Shown: piece after piece, positions 27,093 through 35,736 of the stretch
Layout of the letters: each line of letters begins with the position of its first letter
Position numbering within the stretch: position 1 is the first letter of the stretch
Assembly: GCA_963837325.1 (NCBI GenBank)
Contig: CAWIMV010000001.1
Span: 248,001-312,000, forward strand
Source of the DNA: CAVQKZ01 sp963837325
GTDB taxonomy: Bacteria > Actinomycetota > Actinomycetes > Mycobacteriales > Jatrophihabitantaceae
Direction: 5' to 3'
Length of the DNA stretch: 64,000 bases
Position numbers and translations under genes: made by a program
Notes under the pieces: generated by a model
Database searches by the model: none
The model's input: only the letters and a program-made list of their open reading frames with translations
Told to the model about the DNA's origin: nothing

Positions 27093-28055
27093 GTGACCCG
27101 CTACGACTCGCTGATCGACGCGACAGGGGACACCCCGCTCGTCGGTCTGCCGAACCTGTCCCCTCGGTGGGAGGGCGCGAACGCAGTCCGCCTGTGGGCC
27201 AAGCTCGAGGATCGCAATCCGACCGGGTCGATCAAGGACCGCGCCGCGCTGGCGATGGTGCGCGCGGCCGAAGCGGACGGCCGGCTGACGCCGGGCTGCA
27301 CGATCCTCGAGCCGACGTCGGGCAACACCGGCATCTCGCTGGCGATGGTGGCCAAGCTGCACGGGTACGGCTTGGTGTGCGTGATGCCCGAGAACACCTC
27401 CATCGAGCGGCGCCAGCTGCTGGAGATGTTCGGCGCGCGAATCATTTCCTCGCCGGCGGCCGGCGGCTCGAACCAGGCCGTCGCCACCGCGAAACAGCTG
27501 GCCGAGCAATATCCCGACTGGGTGATGCTCTACCAGTACGGCAACCCGGCCAACGCGCTGGCGCACTACGAGGGCACCGGCCCGGAGATCCTGCGCGACC
27601 TGCCGACCATCACCCATTTCGTCGCCGGGCTCGGCACCACCGGCACGCTGATGGGTGCCGGGCGCTACCTGCGCGAGAAGGTGCCCGACGTGGCGGTTGT
27701 CGCCGCGGAACCTCGCTACGGGGAGCTGGTTTACGGCCTGCGCAACATCGACGAGGGCTTCGTCCCTGAACTCTACGACGACTCGGTGCTCACCTCGCGG
27801 TTCTCCGTGACGTCCTACGACGCGTTGCGTCGTACCCGCGACCTGATCGAACACGAGGGCATCTTCGCCGGCATTTCGACCGGCGCAATCCTGCACGCGG
27901 CGCTGTCGGTCGCCGATCGGGTAGCTGCGCTCGGCGAGCGCGCGGACATCGCCTTCGTCGTGGCCGACGGCGGCTGGAAGTACCTGTCCACGGGCGCATA
28001 CTCAGGATCACTGCAGCAGGCCGCGGAGCAGCTCGAAGGCCAGCTCTGGGCGTAA
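27093..28055 (+). CDS. cysM: CysO-dependent cysteine synthase (O-phosphoserine sulfhydrylase)
   Basis: 320 residues, fold type II PLP enzyme. K48 in NPTGSIKDRAA binds PLP; EPTSGNTGISLAMVAKLHGY binds the substrate carboxylate; GLGTTGTLMGAGRYL binds the cofactor phosphate. Its position after mec and cysO shows it is the CysM that uses O-phosphoserine and CysO thiocarboxylate, rather than CysK. The start is GTG, 5 bases from the cysO stop. Serine production by serB elsewhere in the window supplies a related pool, but the link is only metabolic. Confidence 0.94.
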   Translation: MTRYDSLIDATGDTPLVGLPNLSPRWEGANAVRLWAKLEDRNPTGSIKDRAALAMVRAAEADGRLTPGCTILEPTSGNTGISLAMVAKLHGYGLVCVMPENTSIERRQLLEMFGARIISSPAAGGSNQAVATAKQLAEQYPDWVMLYQYGNPANALAHYEGTGPEILRDLPTITHFVAGLGTTGTLMGAGRYLREKVPDVAVVAAEPRYGELVYGLRNIDEGFVPELYDDSVLTSRFSVTSYDALRRTRDLIEHEGIFAGISTGAILHAALSVADRVAALGERADIAFVVADGGWKYLSTGAYSGSLQQAAEQLEGQLWA

Positions 28056-28118
28056 TGTCGGCATTCCGTGGTGACCGGGCGCGGCGCGCCGTGCGGCAAT
28101 TCTTGATCGCCGGCTCTA

Positions 28119-28153
28119 ACGGTGAACCAGTGGCCCCCCGGCGCGCGAAGATA
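28119..28153 (+). promoter_or_regulatory. Bipartite ECF-like promoter motif before the Moco oxidoreductase gene
   Basis: ACGGTGAACC (28119-28128), a 17-base spacer and CGAAGATA (28146-28153) match, box by box, a second copy before the gene at 29785. GAACC followed by CGAA at this spacing resembles extracytoplasmic-function sigma promoters. The -10-like box ends 5 bases before the GTG, so transcription would begin at or next to the start codon. No ribosome-binding site is visible. Confidence 0.5.
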
Positions 28154-28158
28154 CGGAT

Positions 28159-29739
28159 GTGACATCCAGGCTCGAGCGGCACTCCGTCGGCGCCCTGATC
28201 GGGCTCCTGTCGGCTGGGGTGGCGGTCGGGGTCGGCGAGGTGGCCGCCGCATTTCTGCGCCCGGCCGCGTCACCGGTCATCGTCATCGGCAATCGGTTCA
28301 TCCTGCTGACCCCCGAGTCGCTCAAGCGGTGGGCCATCCGCAACTTCGGCACCAATGACAAGTCGGTGCTGCTCACCGGGATCTACGTCGGTATCGCCGT
28401 CTTCGCGATCGTCGTGGGCGTGCTCGCCGTCCGCCGGTTGCTGTACGGCTTGATCGGGCTTGCCGTGCTGGGCGGCGTCGGCAGCTACGCCGCATTGACC
28501 ACCAACGCGCATCGGGCCTCTGACATTGTGCCGATCATCGTCGCGACGGTGGCCGCGGCGGTCGTCATGGTCGCGCTGCTGCGGGTCCGGCATCCCAGCG
28601 GGAGCGCCGCGGCCGGCGACCGGGATTCGGCCAGCAACGACGAGAACGGCCTGCACCGGCGGCGGTTCCTGCAGGGGAGTGCGGCCGCAGCTGGGCTCGC
28701 GGCGGTTGCCGGCTTCGGGGGCCGGGCCGCGCAGCATGCCCGGTTCAACGTTTCCGCGGCTCGGGCCAAGGTGCGCCTGCCCGCGCCGGTGCAGTCGGCC
28801 TCGCCGCCCGCTCCGGTGGCCAACGCGGCTAACGGTCCGGATCTGGGCAAGAGCGGCGTCCCCTGGAACACCCCGAACTCGACGTTCTACCGCATCGACA
28901 CCGCGCTGGAGCCGCCGCAGGTCGACCCCAAGGACTGGGCACTGCGCATCCACGGCCTGGTCGACCACGAGATCACGCTGAGCTATGCCGATCTGCTGGC
29001 CCGTCCGCTCATCGAGCGCTGGATCACGCTGTGCTGCGTGTCCAACGAGGTCGGCGGCCAACTGATCGGCAATGCCCGCTTTCTCGGGGCCCGGCTGGCC
29101 GATGTCCTTCATGCCGCCGGCGTCCACCGTGACGCCGACCAGCTGCTCATGACGTCCGTGGACGGGATGACGATCGGCGCGCCGACGGCGGTGGTCATGG
29201 ACGGCCGCGACGCGCTGATCGCAGTGGGGATGAACGGCGTGCCGCTGCCCGTCGCCCACGGGTTCCCGGCGCGGATCGTGGTGCCGGGGCTGTACGGGTA
29301 CGTGTCGGCGTGCAAGTGGGTGGTCGACATCGAGGCCACCACGTTCAGCGCCCGCAAGCCGTACTGGGTGCGGGGCGGATGGGCAGCCAAAACCGATATC
29401 AAGCTGCAGTCGCGCATCGACACCCCCCACAACGGCGGTCGGGTCGACGTCGGGCGCGCGGTCGCGATCGCGGGCATCGCTTGGGACCAGCACGTCGGGG
29501 TGTCTCGGGTGGAGATTCAGGTCGACGACGGCCCGTGGTTGGCCGCGCGGCTGGCGCCGGTGCCCTCGACCGACACCTGGCGACAGTGGGTGCTGCCCTG
29601 GACGCCGGCGAAAGCCGGGTCGCACACGTTGCGGGTCCGGGCGGTCGACGCGGTGGGGACGGTGCAGCCGTCGGCCCACCGGGACGTGTATCCGTCCGGC
29701 GCCACGGGTCTGCACACCATCACCGTCCGTGCCGGATAA
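28159..29739 (+). CDS. Membrane-anchored molybdopterin oxidoreductase, sulfite oxidase-like
   Basis: 526 residues with a GTG start. About four membrane helices (1-150) precede a twin-arginine-like segment, HRRRFLQGSAAAAGLAAVAG (R167-R169), and then the oxidoreductase part. The Moco domain has VPWNTPNSTFYRIDTAL, WALRIHGLV and the pterin-binding cysteine in WITLCCVSNEVGG (C292/C293). A C-terminal beta-sandwich dimerisation domain (about 415-526) follows. The fold is that of SoxC/YedY-type enzymes with an extracytoplasmic active site. The substrate is unknown. It sits between cysM and the rhomboid gene, where the conserved block normally has nothing, and shares a promoter motif with the next gene. 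Confidence 0.88.
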   Translation: MTSRLERHSVGALIGLLSAGVAVGVGEVAAAFLRPAASPVIVIGNRFILLTPESLKRWAIRNFGTNDKSVLLTGIYVGIAVFAIVVGVLAVRRLLYGLIGLAVLGGVGSYAALTTNAHRASDIVPIIVATVAAAVVMVALLRVRHPSGSAAAGDRDSASNDENGLHRRRFLQGSAAAAGLAAVAGFGGRAAQHARFNVSAARAKVRLPAPVQSASPPAPVANAANGPDLGKSGVPWNTPNSTFYRIDTALEPPQVDPKDWALRIHGLVDHEITLSYADLLARPLIERWITLCCVSNEVGGQLIGNARFLGARLADVLHAAGVHRDADQLLMTSVDGMTIGAPTAVVMDGRDALIAVGMNGVPLPVAHGFPARIVVPGLYGYVSACKWVVDIEATTFSARKPYWVRGGWAAKTDIKLQSRIDTPHNGGRVDVGRAVAIAGIAWDQHVGVSRVEIQVDDGPWLAARLAPVPSTDTWRQWVLPWTPAKAGSHTLRVRAVDAVGTVQPSAHRDVYPSGATGLHTITVRAG

Positions 29740-29745
29740 GGGATT

Positions 29746-29779
29746 ACGGTGAACCGTCCAGCCGCGGTTTACGAAGGTA
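29746..29779 (+). promoter_or_regulatory. Second copy of the bipartite ECF-like promoter motif
   Basis: ACGGTGAACC (29746-29755), a 16-base spacer and CGAAGGTA (29772-29779), 5 bases before the ATG at 29785. The -35-like box and the distance to the start codon equal those of the copy before the Moco gene. The GAAGG here could also serve as a ribosome-binding site, which weakens the -10 reading for this copy. Confidence 0.45.
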
Positions 29780-29784
29780 GAGAC

Positions 29785-30207
29785 ATGAACGTCATCGCCC
29801 GCTGGGGACTGATCGTCGTCACCGTCGTAGGTCTTGCGATCGACGCCTACGTGCATCTGAAGATCGCCCACAACTACCAGTTCAACAAGACGAGCACGAT
29901 CAGCGAGGAGAGCCTCTTCCGGATCGAGGCGGTGCTGGCGATCGTGGCCGCGCTGCTCGTCATCGTCTGGCGCAGCCGCTGGGCCGCGGCGTTCGCTCTC
30001 GCCGTGGCCGGCGGCGGGCTGATCCTGCTCGTGCTGTACCGCTACGTCGACGTCGGGAAAGTCGGGCCGATCCCGAGCATGTACGAACCGACGTGGAACA
30101 TCGACGACAAGAAGTTGGCCGTCGCCGGTGAGGCGATCGCAATCGTCGGTTCGCTCAGTCTGCTGGTCTACAGCTTGGTCACCCCGGGCCGCCGAGCGGT
30201 CGCGTGA
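29785..30207 (+). CDS. Small four-helix membrane protein of unknown function
   Basis: 140 residues. Four hydrophobic segments are visible: IARWGLIVVTVVGLAIDAYV, IEAVLAIVAALLVIVW, FALAVAGGGLILLVLYRYV and AIAIVGSLSLLVYSLV. A periplasmic stretch (GPIPSMYEPTWNID) lies between helices 3 and 4. I do not recognise a named family. It follows the Moco oxidoreductase gene by 45 bases and carries the same bipartite promoter motif, so the two are probably co-regulated. It may be a membrane or electron-transfer partner, but no heme or metal motif is present. The ATG at 29785 is preferred over upstream in-frame starts. Confidence 0.75.
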   Translation: MNVIARWGLIVVTVVGLAIDAYVHLKIAHNYQFNKTSTISEESLFRIEAVLAIVAALLVIVWRSRWAAAFALAVAGGGLILLVLYRYVDVGKVGPIPSMYEPTWNIDDKKLAVAGEAIAIVGSLSLLVYSLVTPGRRAVA

Positions 30208-30227
30208 GCTCCGCCTAGGCTTGGTCC

Positions 30228-30902
30228 GTGAGCTCACCGACGCCGCGAGGCTGGTTGCCGATCAGGCGCAGCAGTGCCGACGGGTCACGTTGGGAGCCAC
30301 CGTTTCGGGCCGGCAGTTGGAGTGGCGCGCTCATCGTCATGCTCAGCGTGGCGGCCGTGCTGTGGGTCGTCGAAATCGTCAACGCGGCGAACAACTACTC
30401 GCTCGACCGCTTCGGGCTGCGCCCGCGCCGCGTCGACGGCCTGTGGGGGGTGCTCACCGAGCCCTTCCTGCACGCGAGCTACCACCACCTGTTCTCCAAT
30501 ACGGTGCCTTTCGTCATGGTGGGCTGGCTGCTGATGCTCTCGGGCGTGCGCACCTGGCTGACCGTCAGCGCGATCGTGCTGGTCCTCGGCGGCCTGGCCA
30601 CCTGGTTGGTGGCACCAGCCGGCATCATCGTCGGCGCCAGTGGACTGGTATTCGGCTGGCTCGGTTACCTCCTGGCGCGGGCGTACTTCTCGCGCAAGCT
30701 GCGGTGGATCGTTGTTGCCGTCCTCGTCCTGTTCTTCTTCGGCACGTTCCTGTCCAACCTGCTGCCGTCCTTCAACTCCCAGGTCTCCTGGCAGTCGCAC
30801 GTGTGCGGCTTCGCCGCGGGGATCGTCGCCGGCGCCGTGCTGCATCCGCGGCGCGATCGAACGCCCAAGCGGCCGCCGGGAACTACCCCGGCCGTATCCT
30901 GA
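30228..30902 (+). CDS. Rhomboid family intramembrane serine protease
   Basis: 224 residues with six membrane helices. The catalytic Ser138 lies in GASGLVFGWLGYLL and His191 in WQSHVCGFAAGIVAG; the oxyanion helpers HASYHHLFSNTVPF are intact. It cleaves membrane proteins within the bilayer; its substrates are unknown. The gene holds the same place, just before murI, as the rhomboid gene Rv1337 in M. tuberculosis. The start is GTG. It is followed by murI after 4 bases, so the two are probably one transcript. Confidence 0.92.
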   Translation: MSSPTPRGWLPIRRSSADGSRWEPPFRAGSWSGALIVMLSVAAVLWVVEIVNAANNYSLDRFGLRPRRVDGLWGVLTEPFLHASYHHLFSNTVPFVMVGWLLMLSGVRTWLTVSAIVLVLGGLATWLVAPAGIIVGASGLVFGWLGYLLARAYFSRKLRWIVVAVLVLFFFGTFLSNLLPSFNSQVSWQSHVCGFAAGIVAGAVLHPRRDRTPKRPPGTTPAVS

Positions 30903-30906
30903 CGGC

Positions 30907-31725
30907 GTGCCCATTCGTGACGTCGACGCGCCGATCGGCATGGTCGACTCCGGGGTCGGTGGGCTGACCGTTGCCCGTGCGGTACTCGACCAGTTGCCGC
31001 ACGAGTCGCTGTACTACGTCGGCGACACGGCCAACGGACCGTACGGACCGAAACCCATCGCGGCGGTGCGGGCGCATGCGCTACGGCTGATGGACCAGTT
31101 GGTCAGCGCCGGGGTGAAGGCGCTCGTCATCGCATGCAACAGCGCCAGCGCGGCTTGCCTTCGCGATGCCCGCGAGCGCTACGACCTGCCGGTCGTCGAG
31201 GTCATCCTGCCGGCCGTGCGCCGTGCGGTGGCGGCGACCCGCAACGGACGGGTCGGCGTCATCGGTACGGTCGCGACCGTGACGAGCGGGGCCTACGAGG
31301 ATGCGTTTGCGGCCGCACCCGGGATCCAGGTCACCAGCGCGGCCTGCCCGCGCTTCGCCGAGTTCGTCGAACGCGGCGTCACGAGCGGACGGCAACTGCT
31401 GGGGCTGGCTGAGGCCTACCTGTCCCCGCTCAATGCCGCAGACGTCGACACCCTCGTGTTGGGCTGCACGCACTACCCGTTGCTGACCGGCCTGCTGTCG
31501 GTCGTCATGGGCGACTCGGTCACGCTGGTCTCGAGTGCAGAGGAGACCGCGAAGGACGTCTACCGCGTGCTTACCGAGGCCGACCTGCTGCGCCCGGACG
31601 ATTCACCGGAGCCGCAGCACACGTTCCGGGCCACCGGTCCCGCGGAGTCCTTCGACCGCTTGCGGCACCGGTTCCTCGGGCCGGAACTTACGGCGGTGGC
31701 ACCGGGCTACGGAGGTATTGCATGA
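30907..31725 (+). CDS. murI: Glutamate racemase
   Basis: 272 residues. The two catalytic cysteines are C77 (ACNSAS) and C187 (GCTHYPLL), with the start motif GMVDSGVGGLTV and substrate loop GDTANGPYGPK. It supplies D-glutamate for peptidoglycan. The GTG at 30907 gives the standard length and lies 5 bases after the rhomboid stop. The stop overlaps the next ATG by 4 bases. It is part of the conserved clpS-rdgB block. Confidence 0.94.
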   Translation: MPIRDVDAPIGMVDSGVGGLTVARAVLDQLPHESLYYVGDTANGPYGPKPIAAVRAHALRLMDQLVSAGVKALVIACNSASAACLRDARERYDLPVVEVILPAVRRAVAATRNGRVGVIGTVATVTSGAYEDAFAAAPGIQVTSAACPRFAEFVERGVTSGRQLLGLAEAYLSPLNAADVDTLVLGCTHYPLLTGLLSVVMGDSVTLVSSAEETAKDVYRVLTEADLLRPDDSPEPQHTFRATGPAESFDRLRHRFLGPELTAVAPGYGGIA

Positions 31726-32480
31726 AGCTCACCGTGCTCGGTTGCTCGGGTAGCGCGCCCGGGCCCGACTCCCCGGCTTCGGGATATCTCCTCGAAGCCG
31801 ACGGGTACCGCATAGTGCTCGATCTCGGGCACGGGGCGTTCGGCGCACTGCAGCGCCACGTCGCACCGGCCGACGTCGATGCGATCCTCGTGTCGCACCT
31901 GCACGCCGACCACTGCATCGACCTGACCGCCTACATCGTTGCGCTCCGCTACGGCGGCGCGGGCTTTCGGGCCGGCGGTCCGGACGGCCGCATCCCGCTC
32001 ATCGGGCCGGCGGGCACGCGTGACCGCATCGAGGCCGCCTACGACCCCTACGCCCGCAAGCTCGGACTCCACGAACTGTTCGGCTTCTCGACGCCGCGCA
32101 GCGGAGAACTCGGGCCGTTCGCGCTCTCGTTCGCGCCGATGAACCATCCTGTGCCGACTACCGCGGTGCGGATCACGTACGGCGATCGGAGCTTCGTCTA
32201 CTCCGGTGACACGGGGGAGTCGGACGCCCTGGTCTCCTTGGCGCACGGCGCTGATGTGCTGTTGTGTGAGGCGACGATCGGCCCGGACACCGAGATGATT
32301 CCCGATCTGCATCTCACCGGGAAGCAGGCGGGACAGCATGCTGATCGGGCTGGAGTGGGGCGACTGATCGTGACCCACGTGCCCCCGTGGGGGTCGCGGG
32401 ATGTGGCGGCGGCAGAGGCGGCGGCTGCCTTCAATGGGACGGTCGAGTTGGCGCAGCCCGATGCTGAGTTCTTGATCTGA
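31722..32480 (+). CDS. Metallo-beta-lactamase fold phosphodiesterase (Rv1339-like)
   Basis: 252 residues. The metal motif HLHADHCID spans H59, H61, D63 and H64; further ligands lie in APMNHPVPT, YSGDTGES and VTHVPPW. The gene order murI - this gene - rph equals that of M. tuberculosis Rv1338-Rv1340, where Rv1339 has been described as an atypical cAMP phosphodiesterase. RNase Z-like activity is a second possibility for this fold. It overlaps murI by ATGA. In this genome the block is interrupted right after its stop, where rph would be expected. Confidence 0.85.
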   Translation: MKLTVLGCSGSAPGPDSPASGYLLEADGYRIVLDLGHGAFGALQRHVAPADVDAILVSHLHADHCIDLTAYIVALRYGGAGFRAGGPDGRIPLIGPAGTRDRIEAAYDPYARKLGLHELFGFSTPRSGELGPFALSFAPMNHPVPTTAVRITYGDRSFVYSGDTGESDALVSLAHGADVLLCEATIGPDTEMIPDLHLTGKQAGQHADRAGVGRLIVTHVPPWGSRDVAAAEAAAAFNGTVELAQPDAEFLI

Positions 32481-32492
32481 CGCTGCTCGGTT

Positions 32493-32636
32493 GAAAAGCG
32501 AAAAGCGCAGCGACGAGGGAGTTGGTGGCGGGCTGGGTTTGCGCTGCCGGCTTGCGGCTTGGTTGCGGATCGCCTTGCAGATTAAGGGGAAAGTGGTTGC
32601 GTGCTGTGTCGGTCGTTGATGCATATAATCGACCAT
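32493..32636 (+). promoter_or_regulatory. Conserved leader of the broken DUF222/HNH gene
   Basis: This non-coding stretch resembles the region upstream of the intact HNH gene at 47052-48353. Shared pieces in the same order are GCGCAGCGACG (here 32505-32515), TTTGCGC and GGCTTGGTT, then TAAGGnGAAAGTGnTTGCG and ATCGTTG-like sequence before an AT-rich -10 (TATAAT, 32624-32629). The coding parts have diverged far more than expected from such leader similarity. Confidence 0.55.
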
Positions 32637-33983
32637 ATGAGCGAAGCCGCGAGCAGACGGTCCGGAGTCGCTCCCTACGTACCTTCGCTCCTGGACGCCG
32701 ACGTTGCTCCCGATGATGTGGCGGCCTGGGCCGCGACCGTCACTCCTGGCTCCGCCGTGGTGAAGCCGCTGGTTCACGTGAACGTTCGCCGCTTGTCGTA
32801 TGCCGGTCGGGTGGATGCGTTGGCGGCGTTGGAGCGGCAGCGGTCCTGGATCGATGCCCAGCAGTTGCGGTTATTGGCGGTCATGGCCAACGACCCGGTC
32901 GAACCGGGCTCGATCGCCGAGATGGACAAGCAGTGGGTCAAGGAAGACGTCGCCTGCGCACTCCGGCTGTCGGCGCAGACGGCGGCGGATCGGTTGGAGT
33001 TCGCCAAAGCGATGACCCGGCTGCCCGCGACGCTCGATTTGCAGGAGCGCGGGGAGATCACCGTGCACCACTGCCGCCACCTGGCCGAGACGGTCATGAC
33101 TTGGATGACCCGACTGCGACCGCTGTGGAGTCAGCGGTGTTGGGCGAAGGCGCCGGAGCAGGTGCTGGCGAACTTCAAACGTTCCGTCCGCAAAGCCGTG
33201 TTGACGTGTCGCGCCGAAGCCGGCGGAGGAACGCCACGTCGAAGCGGTGAAGCAGCGACGCGTGGTGCGTACTCCGGTCGCGGATGGCATGAGTGAGATC
33301 TGGATGCTGCTGCCCGGATACCGGGGCGACGACGTTCATGACCGCCGTCGACGCCCTCGCCCGCCGAGTCCCCTGTGGTGACGAGCGGACCGCGGATCAG
33401 CGCCGCGCCGATGCGGTGGTGCAACTCGCGTTGAACACCCTGCACGGTTCCGTGTCGGATGAACTGCCGCGCGAACACGGCCTACGCCCCTCCGATTCAG
33501 GTCACCGTCGCGCTGTCGACCCTGGTGGGTCTGGATGAGCAGCCGGGCGAGCTCGCCGGGTGCGGCCCGATCCCGGCTGCGGTCGCCCGCCGGATCGCCG
33601 CAGACGAGACCGGCACCTGGCGCCGCCTGCTCACCGACGAACGCGGTCAGCTGATCGACTACGGCCGCAGCACCTACCGACCGCCGAAAGACCTGGCCGA
33701 CCACGTCATCGCGAGGGACCGCACCTGCCGATATCCGCACTGCAACCGCCAAGCCCGACGTTGCGACCTCGAACACGCCATCCCTTGGGAAGAGGGCGGC
33801 GAGACGAACGAAGCCAATCTGAACGCGATCTGCAGCCGCCACCATCCCACCCACGCCAAACACGAAGCCGGCTGGCAACCCGACCGACAACCCGACGGCA
33901 CGATCGAATGGATCAGCCCGACCGCGCATCGCTACCGGGAAGAACCCGCCACCTACCCGATCGACCACACCACCGACCCCTGA
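32637..33983 (+). pseudogene. Broken DUF222 / HNH endonuclease gene (13E12 type)
   Basis: Three reading frames hold one protein. Frame 1 from ATG 32637 gives the DUF222 part (LSYAGRVDALAALERQRSWI, then VLTC). Near 33207 the sense moves on by one base (EERHVEAVKQRRVVRTPVAD). Near 33320 it moves again (ATTFMTAVDALARRVPCGDE), and near 33455 once more (APPIQVTVALSTLVGLDE). The last frame ends with an intact HNH motif (CRYPHCNRQARRCDLEHAIP, then LNAICSRHH). Three indels in about 250 bases make a functional product unlikely; sequencing error is the main alternative. The family is related to REP13E12 proteins of mycobacteria. Confidence 0.8.
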
Positions 33984-34041
33984 CCACGGCCGATGCAGCC
34001 CATGTCCCCGCCAATGGCACGTGAAGGCGGCGGGGTAGCCG

Positions 34042-34803
34042 GTGCACGATCAGTTCGTGAGCGCTGACGCCGAGAGGCCGTTGCTGGTTCTCTGGGATAT
34101 CGACCAAACCCTGATCGAAGCGGGTGGGGCGACCAAGCTGGCGTACGCGGCGGCGTTTCGCCGGGCAACCGGTCGGCGACTGGAGGTGCCGTGGCAGTTC
34201 AACGGCCGCACCGAACTGGCGGCCGCCACGGAGGTATTGAGCGCGCATGGGGTCAACCCGTCACGAACACTGGTCGACTCGTTCATCGCGCTGGTGATCG
34301 AGGAACTGCACGGTCGTGCTGACCAGATGCGCCGCGATGGCCGCGTGCTTCCAGGCGCCGAAGCCGCGCTGCTGGCGTGCCGCACTGTGCCGGGGGTCCA
34401 CCAGTCGGTGCTCACCGGGAACGTGTATCCACTGGCCGTGCTGAAGATGACGGTGTTCGGGCTCGTCGAGCACCTGGACCTGCGAATCGGCGCCTACGGC
34501 GGTGACGGTCTGAACCGCCTCGAGCTGCCGGCCCACGCGTGGCGTCGCGCCGGGCAGCACCTCGGGCACCGTTTCGCCGGCGTCGACACGGTCGTCGTGG
34601 GGGACACGCTGCTCGACGTCGCGACCGGCAAATCTGCCGGGGCACACGTCGTCGCTGTCGCGACCGGTCCAGCGAGCCCGGTCGAGTTACGGGCGGCCGG
34701 TGCGGATGTCGTCCTCGCAGACCTGGCCGATACCGCTGAGGTCGTGGACGCGATCGTCCAGTCCCGTAACCGGAGGGGGGCAGTCCGCGAGCTACCCCGT
34801 TGA
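34042..34803 (+). CDS. HAD family hydrolase (phosphoglycolate phosphatase-like)
   Basis: About 253 residues with a GTG start; GTG 34057 is an alternative. HAD motif I is LWDIDQTLIE, motif II is VLTGNVYPLA, and motif IV is VVVGDTLLDVATGKSAG, followed by AGAHVVAVATG. A helical cap (about 35-110) follows motif I, as in beta-phosphoglucomutase/phosphoglycolate phosphatase types. It should dephosphorylate a small metabolite, which cannot be named. The stop overlaps the region of the AraC gene start. It lies in the accessory stretch between the metallo-beta-lactamase gene and rph. Confidence 0.82.
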   Translation: MHDQFVSADAERPLLVLWDIDQTLIEAGGATKLAYAAAFRRATGRRLEVPWQFNGRTELAAATEVLSAHGVNPSRTLVDSFIALVIEELHGRADQMRRDGRVLPGAEAALLACRTVPGVHQSVLTGNVYPLAVLKMTVFGLVEHLDLRIGAYGGDGLNRLELPAHAWRRAGQHLGHRFAGVDTVVVGDTLLDVATGKSAGAHVVAVATGPASPVELRAAGADVVLADLADTAEVVDAIVQSRNRRGAVRELPR

Positions 34804-34829
34804 CAGCACCGCCCGGCATACTCGGCGCC

Positions 34830-35261
34830 GTGACGTCCGTCCCCCCAGCGCGGCACCTCGTCCGAGCGAAAGACCTCGCTGACGGCCGGTACTTCGAGCC
34901 ACTGACCGTGGCCGACATGGCCCGGGCTGCCGGCCTGTCCCAGGCGCACTTCAGCCGGGCGTTCCGGCGGGCGTTTGGTGAGTCCCCGCACGCGTACTTG
35001 CTGACCCGGCGGCTGGAGCGGTCGGCGTCTTTGTTACGCATGACCGACTCGTCCGTGGCCGACATCTGCATCGCCGTGGGGCTGGAGAGCGTCGGATCGT
35101 TCACCACGAGCTTCACCCGCATGTACGGGATGTCACCGACCGCGTACCGGGCGACCTTCCCGCCGGCGCAGGCCCACGCTTTGATCCCGGCCTGCGTGCT
35201 GCGCGCGTACGGGCGTCCGCAACACCGCACGTTTCGAGAAGACGCGCCCGCAGCCAGCTGA
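34830..35261 (+). CDS. Short AraC-type helix-turn-helix regulator
   Basis: About 143 residues, little more than the two-helix-turn-helix DNA-binding domain: ADMARAAGLSQAHFSRAFRR, GESPHAYLLTRRLERSASLL, then AVGLESVGSFTTSFTRMYGM. The N-terminal ligand domain of classic AraC proteins is missing. GTG 34830 is preferred; a TTG at 34800 would overlap the HAD stop. The gene is followed after 40 bases by a VOC protein, and such short AraC/VOC pairs are common in actinobacteria. The VOC protein may handle the inducer or the resistance substrate. Confidence 0.85.
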   Translation: MTSVPPARHLVRAKDLADGRYFEPLTVADMARAAGLSQAHFSRAFRRAFGESPHAYLLTRRLERSASLLRMTDSSVADICIAVGLESVGSFTTSFTRMYGMSPTAYRATFPPAQAHALIPACVLRAYGRPQHRTFREDAPAAS

Positions 35262-35301
35262 ATAGCCTCATCAGCGTCAGGCACCGACTCAGGAGGACAC
35301 G

Positions 35302-35727
35302 ATGTACAAGCTCAGCACCACCCAGCTGTGGGTCCACGACCAGGACGAAGCGCTCGCCTTCTACACGCAGAAGCTCGGCATGGAAGTGCGTTCCGATGTC
35401 ACCGTGCCCGAGATGGGCAACTTCCGCTGGCTCGCGGTCGGACCGGTCGGCCAGCCCGACATCGCGATCAGCTTGATGGCGATCCCCGGTGCGCCCGTCA
35501 TGGACGACGCGACCGCCGAGCAGGTCCGCGAACTGATGGCCAAGGGCTTCGCCGGCACCGTCTTCCTCACCACTGACGACTGCCAGGCCGAGTACGAAGC
35601 GCTGACGGCGCGCGGCGTGGACTTCATCGAGAAGCCCGAGCAACGGCCCTACGGAATCGACTCGGCCTTCCGTGACCCGTCCGGCAACCACATCCGCCTG
35701 GGCCAAATCGACGACATGGCGGGCTAA
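35302..35727 (+). CDS. VOC (glyoxalase/bleomycin-resistance fold) protein
   Basis: 141 residues with two beta-alpha-beta-beta-beta units. The start TTQLWVHDQDEALAFYTQKL and the ends DFIEKPEQRPYGIDSAFRDP and SGNHIRLGQ are typical. The metal-site positions include His in WVHDQ and Glu/His near the second repeat. The family includes glyoxalases, dioxygenases and drug-binding resistance proteins, and the substrate cannot be named. An AGGAGGACACG ribosome site precedes the ATG. It is probably co-transcribed with the AraC gene and followed closely by the TMEM175-like gene. Confidence 0.86.
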   Translation: MYKLSTTQLWVHDQDEALAFYTQKLGMEVRSDVTVPEMGNFRWLAVGPVGQPDIAISLMAIPGAPVMDDATAEQVRELMAKGFAGTVFLTTDDCQAEYEALTARGVDFIEKPEQRPYGIDSAFRDPSGNHIRLGQIDDMAG

Positions 35728-35736
35728 CGTCGCTTC

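Noticed and set aside
28270..30237. Very long minus-strand open frame over the Moco oxidoreductase
   Set aside because: Antisense to two genes with clear domains; rich in Arg, Asp and Gly with no recognised fold.
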